From: an uncultured bacterium
GTDB lineage: Bacteria > Actinomycetota > Actinomycetes > S36-B12 > CAIYMF01
Assembly (NCBI GenBank): GCA_903826575.1
Contig: CAIKEU010000013.1
Coordinates: 1 to 64,000 of the forward strand
Reading direction: 5' to 3'
Length of the DNA stretch: 64,000 bases
Made by a program: the position numbers and the translations under genes. Of the stretch, positions 8,003 to 17,045 are shown piece by piece (position 1 is the first letter of the stretch; each line of letters opens with the position of its first letter). The notes below the pieces were generated by a model. The model did no database searches. It saw only the letters and a list, made by a program, of their open reading frames with translations, and had not been told where the DNA came from.

Positions 8003-8941
8003 GTGATTGTGTCCGTAGCCGCAAGCCCCAGCCTTGATCGCACCCTCGTCGTGGATGAGGTTGTAGTGGGCCAGATTCACCGTCCCCATGAAGCGTGCTC
8101 GGTCGCCGGCGGTAAAGGTCTCAATGTCGCGCGTGCCGCTCGCGCCCTCGGCAACGAGGTTGTCGCCATCGCAATCTTGGGCGGACCGACCGGCGGGGTC
8201 GTGCGCTCGCTGCTCGACCGCGATGGCGTCATTGCCAACACAGTTCCAGGTGCAGGAAACACGCGCACGTGTACGTCGATCGGCTCATCATCAGACGGCC
8301 GTCTTACCGAGTTCTACGAACCAGCCACACCCGTCAACGAACGTGAATGGCGTGAGCTTGAGCAGCGCGTGGACGACGAAATGGATCGACGTCCTAGTTG
8401 GCTGACGATCTCTGGATCGATGCCCGCCGGTGCACCGACTGACGCCGTCGCGCGGCTCACGTTGCTCGCTCATAACCGCGGCGTCCGCGTCGCTGTCGAC
8501 ACACATGGGCCGGCCTTGAGTGCTGCACTCGAACAGCACCCCGACATCGTCAAGGTCAACGTCCACGAGGCGGCAGCCGTTTTAGGGTTGGCTACGAACG
8601 ATGCGCTCGATGCCCGGCAAGCCGCCCAACTGCTGCATGACCGTCGCGAGCATGGTTGGCTCACGGTCGTCACAGCCGGTACGCAAGGTGCCTACGCCAT
8701 CGCCGATGGTCCGATGTGGCACGTTGCCGCCGGTACGCAAGGTGCGTTTCCAGTAGGCAGCGGTGACAGCTTCTTAGCCGGTCTTGTTGTCGGGCTGCGT
8801 GAGAGTTCGAACGACATTGGATTCGCTCTTGCCTTGGCCACTGCGGCAGCCGGTGCGAACGCTCAAACCCCGGGGCCGGCGCTATTCGATGCGATCGCAG
8901 CCCGCGCCGCAACGCCAGAGATACGCGTAGTCGAACTGTAA
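8003..8941 (+). CDS. PfkB-family sugar-phosphate kinase (1-phosphofructokinase/tagatose-6-phosphate kinase type)
   Basis: A 312-residue ribokinase-fold kinase. Signature 1 is AGGKGLNVARAARALG near residue 36. Signature 2, with the catalytic Asp, is GSGDSFLAGL near residue 250. It phosphorylates the C1 hydroxyl of a ketohexose phosphate using ATP. A ketose-bisphosphate aldolase and a SIS isomerase in the same region fit a tagatose-6-phosphate or fructose-1-phosphate route. The kinase gene converges on the ABC sugar permease operon, with 11 bp between stops. Assignment between FruK, LacC and TagK cannot be made from sequence alone. Confidence 0.85.
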   Translation: MIVSVAASPSLDRTLVVDEVVVGQIHRPHEACSVAGGKGLNVARAARALGNEVVAIAILGGPTGGVVRSLLDRDGVIANTVPGAGNTRTCTSIGSSSDGRLTEFYEPATPVNEREWRELEQRVDDEMDRRPSWLTISGSMPAGAPTDAVARLTLLAHNRGVRVAVDTHGPALSAALEQHPDIVKVNVHEAAAVLGLATNDALDARQAAQLLHDRREHGWLTVVTAGTQGAYAIADGPMWHVAAGTQGAFPVGSGDSFLAGLVVGLRESSNDIGFALALATAAAGANAQTPGPALFDAIAARAATPEIRVVEL

Positions 8942-8952
8942 ACGTCGGTCGA

Positions 8953-9828
8953 CTATCCCTTAAGGCCGCTGAACGTCATCGTTGCCACGAACTGCTTCTG
9001 TGCGATCAGGAAGCCGACAATGAGCGGCAGGGTCGCAATCACGTTTCCAGCCATGAGAGCTGACCACTGCGTGCGCCTCGTCCCCTGAAAAGTAGTAAGC
9101 CCGACTTGGATTGTGAAGTTGTCCTGATTGCTGATTGCGATCAGTGGCCAGACCAAGTCATTCCATGAGTTCAGCAACGTGAAGACGGCGAGCGTTGCCA
9201 ATGCTGGCTTAGCAAGTGGCAACACGATTCGTCGGAAAACGCCAAAGGTCGTTAGGCCGTCGATCATCCCGGCCTCTTCAAGCTCCTTGGGCAGGGACAG
9301 AAAGAACTGCCGCATGAGGAAGATCCCGAATGCGCTTGTAAGCCATGGGATAAAGGCTGCGGCCAACGTGTCAACCACGCCGAGTTTCGAGAACATCACG
9401 TACGTGGGAATCATTAGCAGTTGGGTCGGGATCATGATCGTCGCGACGATTGCGAAGAAACCGAAGTTACGTCCGCGGAACTTCAATCGCGCATATCCGT
9501 AGCCGGCAGTCGAACACAAGATCAAGTGCGCGATCACCGAAATGGTCGCCACGATAACTGTGTTCAGCATCCATCGCGGCGCCAAACTCTCGGTCAAGAA
9601 TTGCTGATACCCACCCAGGTTGATTGAGGTTGGAATGAACTTCGGCGGGAAACTATTGATCTCCGCATCAGTCATAAATGACGTGAGTACCATCTGCACA
9701 AGTGGCAGTGCAAAAAGTAACGCCACGGGCATCAGCAGCAGGTGCCAACCTGAGAACGGCAGCCACCCCCTCTTGCGCGGCACAGTGCTCGATGGCTCTT
9801 CAATTTCAACCGCGCGTAAGAGAGACAT
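8953..9828 (-). CDS. Carbohydrate ABC transporter permease, MalG type
   Basis: A 291-residue inner-membrane permease with six hydrophobic spans. The cytoplasmic EAA loop (EEAGMIDGLTTFGVFRRIVLP) contacts the ATPase. It is the last gene of the operon and its ATG overlaps the stop of the MalF-type permease by one base (TAATG). The pair forms the channel for the sugars delivered by the binding proteins upstream. No ATPase gene is in the cluster, so a shared MsiK-type ATPase elsewhere is likely. Confidence 0.92.
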   Translation of the reverse strand: MSLLRAVEIEEPSSTVPRKRGWLPFSGWHLLLMPVALLFALPLVQMVLTSFMTDAEINSFPPKFIPTSINLGGYQQFLTESLAPRWMLNTVIVATISVIAHLILCSTAGYGYARLKFRGRNFGFFAIVATIMIPTQLLMIPTYVMFSKLGVVDTLAAAFIPWLTSAFGIFLMRQFFLSLPKELEEAGMIDGLTTFGVFRRIVLPLAKPALATLAVFTLLNSWNDLVWPLIAISNQDNFTIQVGLTTFQGTRRTQWSALMAGNVIATLPLIVGFLIAQKQFVATMTFSGLKG

Positions 9829-10775
9829 TAGAAGGCCTCGATCTTCGTGCGACGCGAATACCAGATCATGAAGAGGGTGACGATCATGGTGAGCGCGAAC
9901 AGGCCGTACGAAACCGCTGCACCGTAGCCGAATCGTGATTCCTGGAACGCAACTTGGTACACGTAGTAGACGAGGGTCGTCGTAGAACCGATTGGCCCAC
10001 CCCTCGTCGTCGTATAGACAAGGTCAAACAGTTGTAATGCCGTGATCGTCTGCCACACCGCGGTAAAGACCGTTACGGGTGCAAGTTCAGGGATCGTCAC
10101 GTAGCGGAACACCTGTCGACGATTCGCCCCGTCGACGATAGCCGCCTCAACCACATCTTTCGGAATGTCCTGCAGCGCAGCCAAATACACGACCACGGTG
10201 AAACCAACCTGCCCCCATAGCGCGATGAGCACAATGACCATCATCGCCTGCGTTGGGGACTCAAGGAAGGGTTGAGGTGGGATACCGAGTCGTCGCAGAA
10301 GGTCGTTGGCCGAGCCGTAGTTCGGTTCAAAAACGAATCCAGCCAGGATTCCTGTAGCCGCTGCTGAGGCTACGAATGGGATGAAGATGGCAGTGCGATA
10401 GAAGCCGACAAGCTTGATCCGCTGGTTAAGAGCCACTGCAATCAGCATGCCCAGCAGAATCGAAATCGGAACGAAGAGCGCAGTGAAGAAGAGCGTATGA
10501 CGCAGTGCCGCCCACACGTCCGGGTCGTGCACCATCGTGTTGTAGTTCTTCCAACCGATGTCTTTCGGCGGGCTCAGCAGATTCCACTTACGGCGTGAAA
10601 TCAGCAACGCCCAGGCTGCTGGAAAGATCGACAGTCCGATCACCATGAACGTCGAGACCCCGACGAAGGTCCAACCCGTCACGTTCGCGCGACGCTTTTG
10701 AGTACGGCGCTGCTTTCTGCGGTCGGAAGGGTCAACGGTGAGCGATGGGCTCACTGCATCAACCGACACCGACAC
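9828..10775 (-). CDS. Carbohydrate ABC transporter permease, MalF type
   Basis: A 315-residue permease with six spans after a basic N-terminus (RRKQRRTQKRR). The EAA loop is VEAAIVDGANRRQVFRYVTIPE. The GTG start follows GAGGAG with a 6-nt spacer. It belongs to the SIS-binding protein-permease operon and forms a heterodimer with the downstream MalG-type subunit. Confidence 0.92.
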   Translation of the reverse strand: MSVSVDAVSPSLTVDPSDRRKQRRTQKRRANVTGWTFVGVSTFMVIGLSIFPAAWALLISRRKWNLLSPPKDIGWKNYNTMVHDPDVWAALRHTLFFTALFVPISILLGMLIAVALNQRIKLVGFYRTAIFIPFVASAAATGILAGFVFEPNYGSANDLLRRLGIPPQPFLESPTQAMMVIVLIALWGQVGFTVVVYLAALQDIPKDVVEAAIVDGANRRQVFRYVTIPELAPVTVFTAVWQTITALQLFDLVYTTTRGGPIGSTTTLVYYVYQVAFQESRFGYGAAVSYGLFALTMIVTLFMIWYSRRTKIEAF

Positions 10776-10828
10776 AACAGGCTCCTCTTTAGACGCGATC
10801 CGGAATTAACATCATCGAACAACGAGCA

Positions 10829-12139
10829 TTAACTCGTCAGGGCATCAGCTGATTTTGCTGCCGCTTGGTCGAGTGCATCCTTTGCGGAGCCCTGCCCTTG
10901 CAATACAGCTGAGATCGCCTTGCCCACGTTCTGCGACATTTCGTCATAGCCTGCAACAGTGGGACGTGGTTGCTTGGCGTTCGCGAAATTGGCCAGGAAG
11001 ATCTCGCCACCTGGATAGTCCTTGACGAACTGGGCGAAGGCGGCCGTGTTCTTTTCAGATGCGCGCAAAGGCATGTTGCCTAGGGCGATGTTCCACTGCG
11101 CATCCTGAGCTGGCTGAGTTAGCCAGTTTGTGAAGTCGAATGCCGCCTTTGCGCGGTTCGCGTCACCGTGGTCGAACAGCGCCCAGATATCGCTACCTGA
11201 AATCGTCTGATGGTCTCCATTAGTTCCCGGCAGTTGCACGACGCCATAGTTTGCCTTGCGCTGCTGCAAGTCGTAGAGATTCCATGGGCCGCTGATCTGC
11301 ATTCCGATCCGCCCATCGAGGAACAGTGCCCCGTATTTTTCACCAGTTTGATCGAGGTACATCGACTTGTCGTCCACGGCCAACGATCGCAGATATTCCA
11401 AAGCCTTGACGCCGGCATCGGAGTTGAATGTGGCGGTTTGCTGATCGTCAGACAGAATCGATCCGCCGTTCTGCCACAGCAATGGCCACATATGCCACGT
11501 CGTATCTTCGTTCCCCGCAACGGAATACGCCGTTCCGTAGATCTTCTTGTCGGCGTTCGTCAGTTTCTTGGCAATAGTGCGGAAGTCGTCCCACGTCCAG
11601 TCGTTCGTCGGATACGCAACACCGGCCGCATCGAAGAGTGCCTTGTTGTAGATGACGGCGAGGTTCCCTACGACAGCGGGCATCGCGAAGGTTTTGCCAT
11701 CCACGGTAGCTGTCTCGCGCGCGGCTGCTGGGAAATCATTCCAGCCGACAGCGGGATCCTGAATCTGCGACGTGATGTCCAGAACCTTGCCACTCTGAGC
11801 GAGCACTCCCGCCCAACTTCCATAGGCGTATGAGATATCGGGGTAGTCGCCGGCGACGAATCCGGCAGCAATCTTCTGCTTCAGATCGTCGGTGTTAGAT
11901 GCGCCGGGTTGCACATTGATGGTGACGTTCGGGTGCTCTTTCATGTACTCCGCTGATAGGGCGGTGATTGCCTTTGCGGCATCGTCACTTTGCCCATGCC
12001 ACATGGTGATCGTGACGGGTGCCGTTGAATCTGCCGCACTTGGCGCATTCGATACTCCCGTCCCGGATGTTGACGACGAACAAGCCGCCAGTCCCAACGC
12101 TAGAGCGAGAACCCCGACCGTTGCTGCAACGCGCTTCAT
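10829..12139 (-). CDS. Extracellular sugar-binding lipoprotein (second of two tandem copies)
   Basis: A 436-residue family 1 solute-binding protein with a lipoprotein signal (MKRVAATVGVLALALGLAAC, lipobox LAAC). Mature motifs include VTITMWHGQSDD and WHMWPLLWQNGGS. It is clearly paralogous to the neighbouring upstream gene, sharing runs such as FNSDAGVKAL and DDKSMYLDQT. The start is placed at the methionine of the signal peptide, 19 codons inside the ORF and 10 bp after the upstream stop. It delivers a sugar to the MalF/MalG-type permeases. Confidence 0.9.
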   Translation of the reverse strand: MKRVAATVGVLALALGLAACSSSTSGTGVSNAPSAADSTAPVTITMWHGQSDDAAKAITALSAEYMKEHPNVTINVQPGASNTDDLKQKIAAGFVAGDYPDISYAYGSWAGVLAQSGKVLDITSQIQDPAVGWNDFPAAARETATVDGKTFAMPAVVGNLAVIYNKALFDAAGVAYPTNDWTWDDFRTIAKKLTNADKKIYGTAYSVAGNEDTTWHMWPLLWQNGGSILSDDQQTATFNSDAGVKALEYLRSLAVDDKSMYLDQTGEKYGALFLDGRIGMQISGPWNLYDLQQRKANYGVVQLPGTNGDHQTISGSDIWALFDHGDANRAKAAFDFTNWLTQPAQDAQWNIALGNMPLRASEKNTAAFAQFVKDYPGGEIFLANFANAKQPRPTVAGYDEMSQNVGKAISAVLQGQGSAKDALDQAAAKSADALTS

Positions 12140-12149
12140 GAATCTGCCC

Positions 12150-13514
12150 TTAGCCGAGTGCATCAGTTGATTTAGTGGCTGCTTCGTCAAGAGCATCCTT
12201 GGAAGTGGCCTGGCCTTGAAGCACCTTGGCGATGGCCTGGCCTACGTACTGCGAGAGCTCGGTGTATCCCTCTATGGTCGGACGCGCAGTCTTGGCATTC
12301 TTCAGATTGTCGAAGAAGACCTGTGCACCTGGCGCGTATTCAGTAACCCACTTCTGGAACGCCGGGCTTTGTGCTTCTGACGAACGTAACGGCAGATTTC
12401 CGTAGGCAAGGTTCCACCGCTCGTCGACCTGAGGACTCGTCAGCCATAGAAGGAAGTCCTCCGTCGCTTTCGCGCGAGCGGCATCGTTGTGATCGAAAGC
12501 AACCCACACGTCTGGGCCGGACACTGTCTGGTGATCCCCGTTGGTTCCGGGAAGTTGCGCTACGCCGTAGTTCACCTTCTTTGTCTTCAAGTCATAGAGC
12601 AGCCAAGGACCGCCAATGATCATGCCCACCTTGCCGTCGTACATCAACGCCGGATACTTCTCGTCGGTTTGATCGAGGTACATCGACTTATCGTCGACGG
12701 CCATAACTCGAAGCGTATCAAGGGCTTTCACGCCTGCATCTGAATTGAATGTTGCGGTAGATCCATCTTCAGACAGGACCGAACCACCGTTCTGCCAAAG
12801 CAGCGGCCAAAAGTGCCACGTAGTGTCCTCGCTGCCAGATACTGAGAAGCCAGAGCCGAAAACACCCTTGGCCGGGTCGGTCATCTTCTTAGCGGCCGCA
12901 CGGTAGTCGTCCCACGTCCAGTCGTTCGTCGGATACGAAACACCGGCCGCGTCGAAGACCGACTTGTTGTAAATCAGGCCGAGGTTGTCAACGAGAGCCG
13001 GCACGCCGATGACGCGATTCTCAACCGTCGCGGTCTTACGGGCGGCCTCCGGGATTTCATTCCACGCAACGGCAGGGTCGGCGACGCGTTGCGCCAGATC
13101 GAGGGTGTGTCCGCTCATCCCGAGCTCGGTGGCCCAACTACCAAACGCATATGAGATATCTGGGTAATCGCCCGCGACGAACCCGGCAGCAACCTTCTGC
13201 TTGAGGTCATCGGTCGTGGGTGCGCCCGGCGAAGCCTTGATGGTCACGTTCGGATGGGCCTTCATGTACTCGGCAGCCAAGCCTTCAAGCAACTTCTCCG
13301 CATCAGCGGTCTGTCCCGTCCACCACGTGAGCGTGACAGGCGCGTTCGCATCAACCGAGGTCGCCGCAGACGGTGAACCTGACGTCGTGGTGGAACCACC
13401 TGACGAGCAAGCTGCCAATCCGAGGGCAAGAACTGCGGCTGAAGCGATGACGGCGGTGCGCTTGAATTTAGGCGATGTGTAAGTAGGCATAGAAGCAGGA
13501 CGCTGGGTCGTCAT
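12150..13514 (-). CDS. Extracellular sugar-binding lipoprotein (first of two tandem copies)
   Basis: A 454-residue family 1 solute-binding protein with lipobox LAAC at about residue 35 (AVLALGLAACSSGG). It is a tandem paralogue of the next gene, with the same order of motifs (VTLTWWTGQTAD, FWPLLWQNGGSVL). Its ATG overlaps the SIS gene stop (ATGA), indicating coupled translation. Two binding proteins for one permease pair suggests broadened substrate range or affinity tuning. Confidence 0.9.
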   Translation of the reverse strand: MTTQRPASMPTYTSPKFKRTAVIASAAVLALGLAACSSGGSTTTSGSPSAATSVDANAPVTLTWWTGQTADAEKLLEGLAAEYMKAHPNVTIKASPGAPTTDDLKQKVAAGFVAGDYPDISYAFGSWATELGMSGHTLDLAQRVADPAVAWNEIPEAARKTATVENRVIGVPALVDNLGLIYNKSVFDAAGVSYPTNDWTWDDYRAAAKKMTDPAKGVFGSGFSVSGSEDTTWHFWPLLWQNGGSVLSEDGSTATFNSDAGVKALDTLRVMAVDDKSMYLDQTDEKYPALMYDGKVGMIIGGPWLLYDLKTKKVNYGVAQLPGTNGDHQTVSGPDVWVAFDHNDAARAKATEDFLLWLTSPQVDERWNLAYGNLPLRSSEAQSPAFQKWVTEYAPGAQVFFDNLKNAKTARPTIEGYTELSQYVGQAIAKVLQGQATSKDALDEAATKSTDALG

Positions 13515-14422
13515 GAAGGGTTCCCATCTTGGTGACTTTGTAGGACAACGGAACGGGTTAGTGCTCTGGGCGTATCCGGATTGAGACCTTTGTGGTGGGC
13601 GAGCTCAACGGCGAGCCGCTGCGCGCGAACCAACTGAGCGAGGGGATCAATGTCGTCGGCAATCACCGTCGCTCCGGTCGCCTGAACGCCGGCGACCAGT
13701 CCAACAGGCGGCGTGCCGAAGAAGTAGACAACCGAACGTTCAGTAGCTACCGCGATCGGGCCATGGCGGTAATCCATCGCCGGGTACGACTCGGACCACG
13801 CCTGCGCAGCTTCGCGAATCTTCAGCGCTGCTTCATGAGCAAGTGCCATTCGCCAACCAGTGCCGAGAAAGACGAAATGATCGAAACTCTCAACGTCGAC
13901 TGGAAGAGGTTCGCTCAGGACCTTGCTCGCATCGGCAATGCTCGAGCTCGGATCCTCGCCGACCGCAGCGCGCATCGCCGTTAGAAGTGTCGTTGGAAAG
14001 CGGGTCTGCACAACGCTTTGTTCATCGGCGTAATCAAGCAAAATGCGGTCGTCGATCAACCCGTCGACGGGTTCACCAGTCACTCCGGTGATTCCAACGC
14101 GGCGCACCCCTGAAGGAACAGAACGCAGTGCGTCGAGAACTTCCGTTGTTGTTCCTGATCGAGTGATCGCAACGATTCGATCGTAGGCCCGATGCGTCGG
14201 AGCTTCTGATGCATACGCCCAATCCGTCTCGCCTAGCCCAGCACCTTCGCGCAGCAGGGCATAGGCCTGGGCGACGAACGCTGATGTGCCGCAGCCAATA
14301 GCGAGGATGCGCTCACCGGGTGCTGCCAGCAGATCGCTGAATTCCGGCGCCTGCTCCGCCGCCCGAATCCACAACTCGGGCTGGCTAGCGATTTCCACCT
14401 CAGTTATAGATGTGTCGCTCAT
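13511..14422 (-). CDS. SIS-domain sugar isomerase/deaminase (AgaS/GlmS-like)
   Basis: A 303-residue protein with two sugar-isomerase folds. Phosphosugar-binding motifs are AIGCGTSAF at about residue 47 and AITRSGTTTEVLDAL at about residue 87. The second half has FLGTGWRMALAHEAALKIREAAQ and AMDYRHGP, as in the GlmS isomerase domain. It lacks the glutaminase domain, so it is closer to AgaS or FrlB, which deaminate or deglycate amino-sugar phosphates. The start at 14422 is supported by CATACT six bases upstream. It heads the ABC transporter operon. Confidence 0.85.
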   Translation of the reverse strand: MSDTSITEVEIASQPELWIRAAEQAPEFSDLLAAPGERILAIGCGTSAFVAQAYALLREGAGLGETDWAYASEAPTHRAYDRIVAITRSGTTTEVLDALRSVPSGVRRVGITGVTGEPVDGLIDDRILLDYADEQSVVQTRFPTTLLTAMRAAVGEDPSSSIADASKVLSEPLPVDVESFDHFVFLGTGWRMALAHEAALKIREAAQAWSESYPAMDYRHGPIAVATERSVVYFFGTPPVGLVAGVQATGATVIADDIDPLAQLVRAQRLAVELAHHKGLNPDTPRALTRSVVLQSHQDGNPS

Positions 14423-14428
14423 GGAGTG

Positions 14429-14434
14429 AGTATG
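14429..14434 (-). promoter_or_regulatory. Leaderless promoter -10 box of the SIS-ABC operon
   Basis: On the minus strand CATACT is followed by CACTCC and then the ATG at 14422. It overlaps the region holding the putative DeoR half-sites, consistent with repression. Confidence 0.5.
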
Positions 14435-14442
14435 GTCATTCC

Positions 14443-14478
14443 TGCGCGTTTCATGCCCAATACTCGCCGAAACGGACA
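14443..14478. promoter_or_regulatory. Putative DeoR operator between SIS operon and amidohydrolase
   Basis: The inverted repeat TGCGCGTTTC-N16-GAAACGGACA (8 of 10 arm positions match) lies between the divergent genes. The left arm, read on the minus strand as GAAACGCGCA, is identical to ten bases in front of the deoR and GH4 genes (19948-19957). Both sites have a 16-bp spacer. This suggests control by the local DeoR-family regulator; no binding data exist. Confidence 0.45.
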
Positions 14479-14485
14479 TTTTCAG

Positions 14486-15571
14486 ATGAGCGATATGCTT
14501 CCTGGCGCTGCGACCCCCGATCGCAGTTTGGCCGAGATACCACTGTCGTCGTACGCCCCTCGGCGCTCGATCCGACGTCCGCTGACACCCATTGAGCGGG
14601 TTAGCGTGCCGGCGATCGACGTGCACAACCACCTCGGCCGATGGCTATCGCATGACGGGACCTGGATGGCGCCAGATCTCGACGAGCTCTTTGCGCTCAT
14701 GGAGCGACGCAACATCGAAACAATCGTCAACCTCGACGGACGATGGGGTGCAGAACTCGACGAGAATCTGGCCCGGCTTGATCACGCACATCCGGGCAAG
14801 TTCGTCACGTTCTGCCACCTCGACTGGTCCCGGCTACGCGGGAGTAATCCCACTGAGACCCTGATCACCGATCTACAGCGAGCCAAGGATCAAGGTGCAC
14901 GCGGCCTCAAGGTATGGAAGGACCTTGGACTCGCGGTGACCGATGCGGACGGCAACCGAGTACTCCCTGACGACCCGCGCCTGACCGAGGTGTTCATCGC
15001 GGCCGGTGAGATCGGTCTACCGATCCTGATTCACACCGCAGATCCCGTCGCCTTCTTCGAGCCACTCGATCGTCATAACGAGAGGCTCGACGAACTTGGT
15101 GAAATGCCATCGTGGTGGTTCGGCGGTGACGAGCATCCGTCATTCGATCGACTCATGGATGCGCTCGCCGACATCGTCCGTCGAGCTCCCGCCACAACCT
15201 TCATTGGTGCCCACGTCGGGTGTGCGGCAGAGGATCTCGACTGGGTATCCGCACTGATGGACGAGTGCTCGAACTTCCACGCCGACCTCGGCGGACGGCT
15301 AGGCGAACTCGGCCGTCAACCACGCCGGTTCGCCCGACTCGTCGAGCGTCACCCAGATCGGATTCTGTTTGGAACCGACTGCTTCCCACCCGAGGATGAC
15401 GCAGTCATCACCTACGCCCGTTTCCTGGAAACGGACGACGAATGCTTCGACTACTCACCGGGAAGTCACATTCCACCGCAGGGTCGCTGGGATATCAGTG
15501 GTGCCGCACTCGCACCCGAACTCCTACCGCAGGTCTACCGCGACAACGCTGTCCGCATTCTCGGTTTGTAA
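14486..15571 (+). CDS. Amidohydrolase-2 family metal-dependent hydrolase/decarboxylase
   Basis: A 361-residue TIM-barrel protein of the amidohydrolase superfamily. Metal-site motifs are AIDVHNHLGR (HxH-like), LPILIHTADP, FIGAHVGC and ILFGTDCFPP with the catalytic Asp. Members hydrolyse lactones or amides, or decarboxylate aromatic acids; the substrate is not evident. It is divergent from the SIS-ABC operon. The start MSDMLPG is chosen because the 20 preceding codons overlap the presumed control region. A role with sugar catabolism is suggested only by position. Confidence 0.78.
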   Translation: MSDMLPGAATPDRSLAEIPLSSYAPRRSIRRPLTPIERVSVPAIDVHNHLGRWLSHDGTWMAPDLDELFALMERRNIETIVNLDGRWGAELDENLARLDHAHPGKFVTFCHLDWSRLRGSNPTETLITDLQRAKDQGARGLKVWKDLGLAVTDADGNRVLPDDPRLTEVFIAAGEIGLPILIHTADPVAFFEPLDRHNERLDELGEMPSWWFGGDEHPSFDRLMDALADIVRRAPATTFIGAHVGCAAEDLDWVSALMDECSNFHADLGGRLGELGRQPRRFARLVERHPDRILFGTDCFPPEDDAVITYARFLETDDECFDYSPGSHIPPQGRWDISGAALAPELLPQVYRDNAVRILGL

Positions 15572-15582
15572 ACCGACGAAGA

Positions 15583-16134
15583 CTAGTCGGTCGACTCAGC
15601 TGAGCCGGCGGAACGTCGGCGCATGAAGATGAATCCAGCAGCCGCGATCACAACAATGCCAAGGGTCACCAAGGCTGTACTCACCCACGACGATCCACCG
15701 GAATCGACGGGAGCGGGAGCCTGCGTAGGACCACTTGCTGATAGGTAATTGAAACCGAGTTCCTTTGTCACTGGATGACCGTCAGCAGACACCACTCGGT
15801 AAAGAACTTGGTAGTGGCCCGGAACGGTAATCGGCGTAAGCGCCTGCGTCATGGTGTTGTTAAGGACCTGAGGCGTACCGTTCTGAATTTGCTTACCCAT
15901 CGGATCTATGACTGAGACCGCATCACCCAACGACTGCACATTCTCGTCAAACGTCAAGACCACCGCAGTGGGCGCAGTCATCACAAGTGATCCATCCGCC
16001 GGAGTCATCGAGATCAAGACTGAGTGGGCATTCGCTGGAACAGCCATGCTGACGCCCGCCACAAGTCCGATGAAGAGCCCAGCTATCCCTCGGGTGATGG
16101 CCCGAGGGATAGCGGTGATGAAAGGCCCGCTCAT
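15583..16134 (-). CDS. CopC-domain copper-binding protein with C-terminal membrane anchor
   Basis: A 183-residue exported protein. The signal peptide ends PANA and the mature chain begins with His (HSVLISMTPADGS), the N-terminal Cu(II) ligand of CopC. The second His motif is SADGHPVTKEL. A Pro/Gly/Ser linker and one membrane span with an RRR stop-transfer end follow. The ATG overlaps the upstream YcnI stop (ATGA), so the pair is co-translated. It probably buffers or delivers extracytoplasmic copper. Confidence 0.88.
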   Translation of the reverse strand: MSGPFITAIPRAITRGIAGLFIGLVAGVSMAVPANAHSVLISMTPADGSLVMTAPTAVVLTFDENVQSLGDAVSVIDPMGKQIQNGTPQVLNNTMTQALTPITVPGHYQVLYRVVSADGHPVTKELGFNYLSASGPTQAPAPVDSGGSSWVSTALVTLGIVVIAAAGFIFMRRRSAGSAESTD

Positions 16135-16871
16135 GAACGGCGACGGCTGATGAGAATGGCGAGACATGCCCCCGAGAGTAGGACCGCCAAGCCCGCTAAC
16201 CAGCGCGCGAGCGAGTCATTGCTCGTGTCGGACCCCGCTGAAGCAGTTGGCAGCGGAGTCGCCGAGGCACTGATCACTGGGCTCGATGACGCATCCGCCG
16301 ACGGACTGGTCGACGCATTCATATCCGCACCTTCGGTGGCAGCGGCCAGTTCGATCTCTGGTGACGGATGTTCCGCTTCGGAACCGTCCGCGGCTGGTGG
16401 CTGGTTCCAATCCACAACTGACCCATCGCTATAGGTCTGGTGTGCGGCGAACGTCAGCACCGGAACGTCCGGTAGCGGGTCCGCGACGATATCGAAGATC
16501 TGGAACTCACCGGGGCCAATACCTGTTCCCGATTGAGCCGTCCATGTGACGGTGGCAGGAATGGTGTCAACGTTGAAGCCACCAATCTTTACAGGCGCAG
16601 TCAGTTTCTTCATCGTCGTCGTGGCCGTCCAGCCAGGAATTGCGCGAGCCCAGACGTTCGCCACCGGAGCATCGATCGGCAGATCAATACTTACCTTGAC
16701 GGTGCTGGCCTTCGGCGATTCATCGGGTACCCGGAATGACAGCAGCGACATTTCTGCCCCTTGGACTGCATCCGGTGAACTAATGGCGATGTGCGCAGAG
16801 GCAGCCGTTGCCAACAGCGGGACGGAAGCAACAACTATTGCCGAGATCAATGCGATTCGATGTTTCTTCAT
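16131..16871 (-). CDS. YcnI-family (DUF1775) copper-binding membrane-anchored protein
   Basis: A 246-residue protein with a signal peptide ending ASA before HIAISSP. This N-terminal His forms the copper-binding histidine brace in Bacillus YcnI. The Trp-containing motif SDGSVVDWNQPP lies near residue 145. A long Ala/Ser/Pro linker leads to a C-terminal membrane span and RRRS. The start follows GGAGGGCAAGAGAA. It forms an operon with CopC, the usual pairing. Function is probably extracytoplasmic copper handling for metalloenzyme maturation. Confidence 0.88.
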   Translation of the reverse strand: MKKHRIALISAIVVASVPLLATAASAHIAISSPDAVQGAEMSLLSFRVPDESPKASTVKVSIDLPIDAPVANVWARAIPGWTATTTMKKLTAPVKIGGFNVDTIPATVTWTAQSGTGIGPGEFQIFDIVADPLPDVPVLTFAAHQTYSDGSVVDWNQPPAADGSEAEHPSPEIELAAATEGADMNASTSPSADASSSPVISASATPLPTASAGSDTSNDSLARWLAGLAVLLSGACLAILISRRRS

Positions 16872-16895
16872 TTCTCTTGCCCTCCAGGGGAACTA

Positions 16896-16978
16896 CGCAA
16901 CCACATGGTTGCGGACAAAAAACTCAATTGAGTGCAGCACATCAACGATGTACGCCCAGAATTCGCACATGCGAATTC
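16896..16978. promoter_or_regulatory. Cluster of three perfect inverted repeats upstream of ycnI-copC
   Basis: CGCAACCA-CA-TGGTTGCG (16896-16913), ACTCAATTGAGT (16922-16933) and GAATTCGCA-CA-TGCGAATTC (16959-16978) lie in 83 bp. On the minus strand, ACTCAATTGAGT runs into TTTTTTG, so one may end the upstream gene. The outer two share the core CACATG and a CA centre. They may be operators or leader hairpins for the copper operon. No CsoR-type box is present. Confidence 0.5.
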
Positions 16979-17045
16979 AATGGAACGCCGCCATTGTGCG
17001 TGTGCACTTATGTCACTGAACATATGGCTGGCGTTCTGCGAGAAA

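Noticed and set aside
11210-11833. 207-codon plus-strand ORF opposite the second sugar-binding protein
   Set aside because: Antisense to a clear solute-binding protein; no ribosome site or family match.
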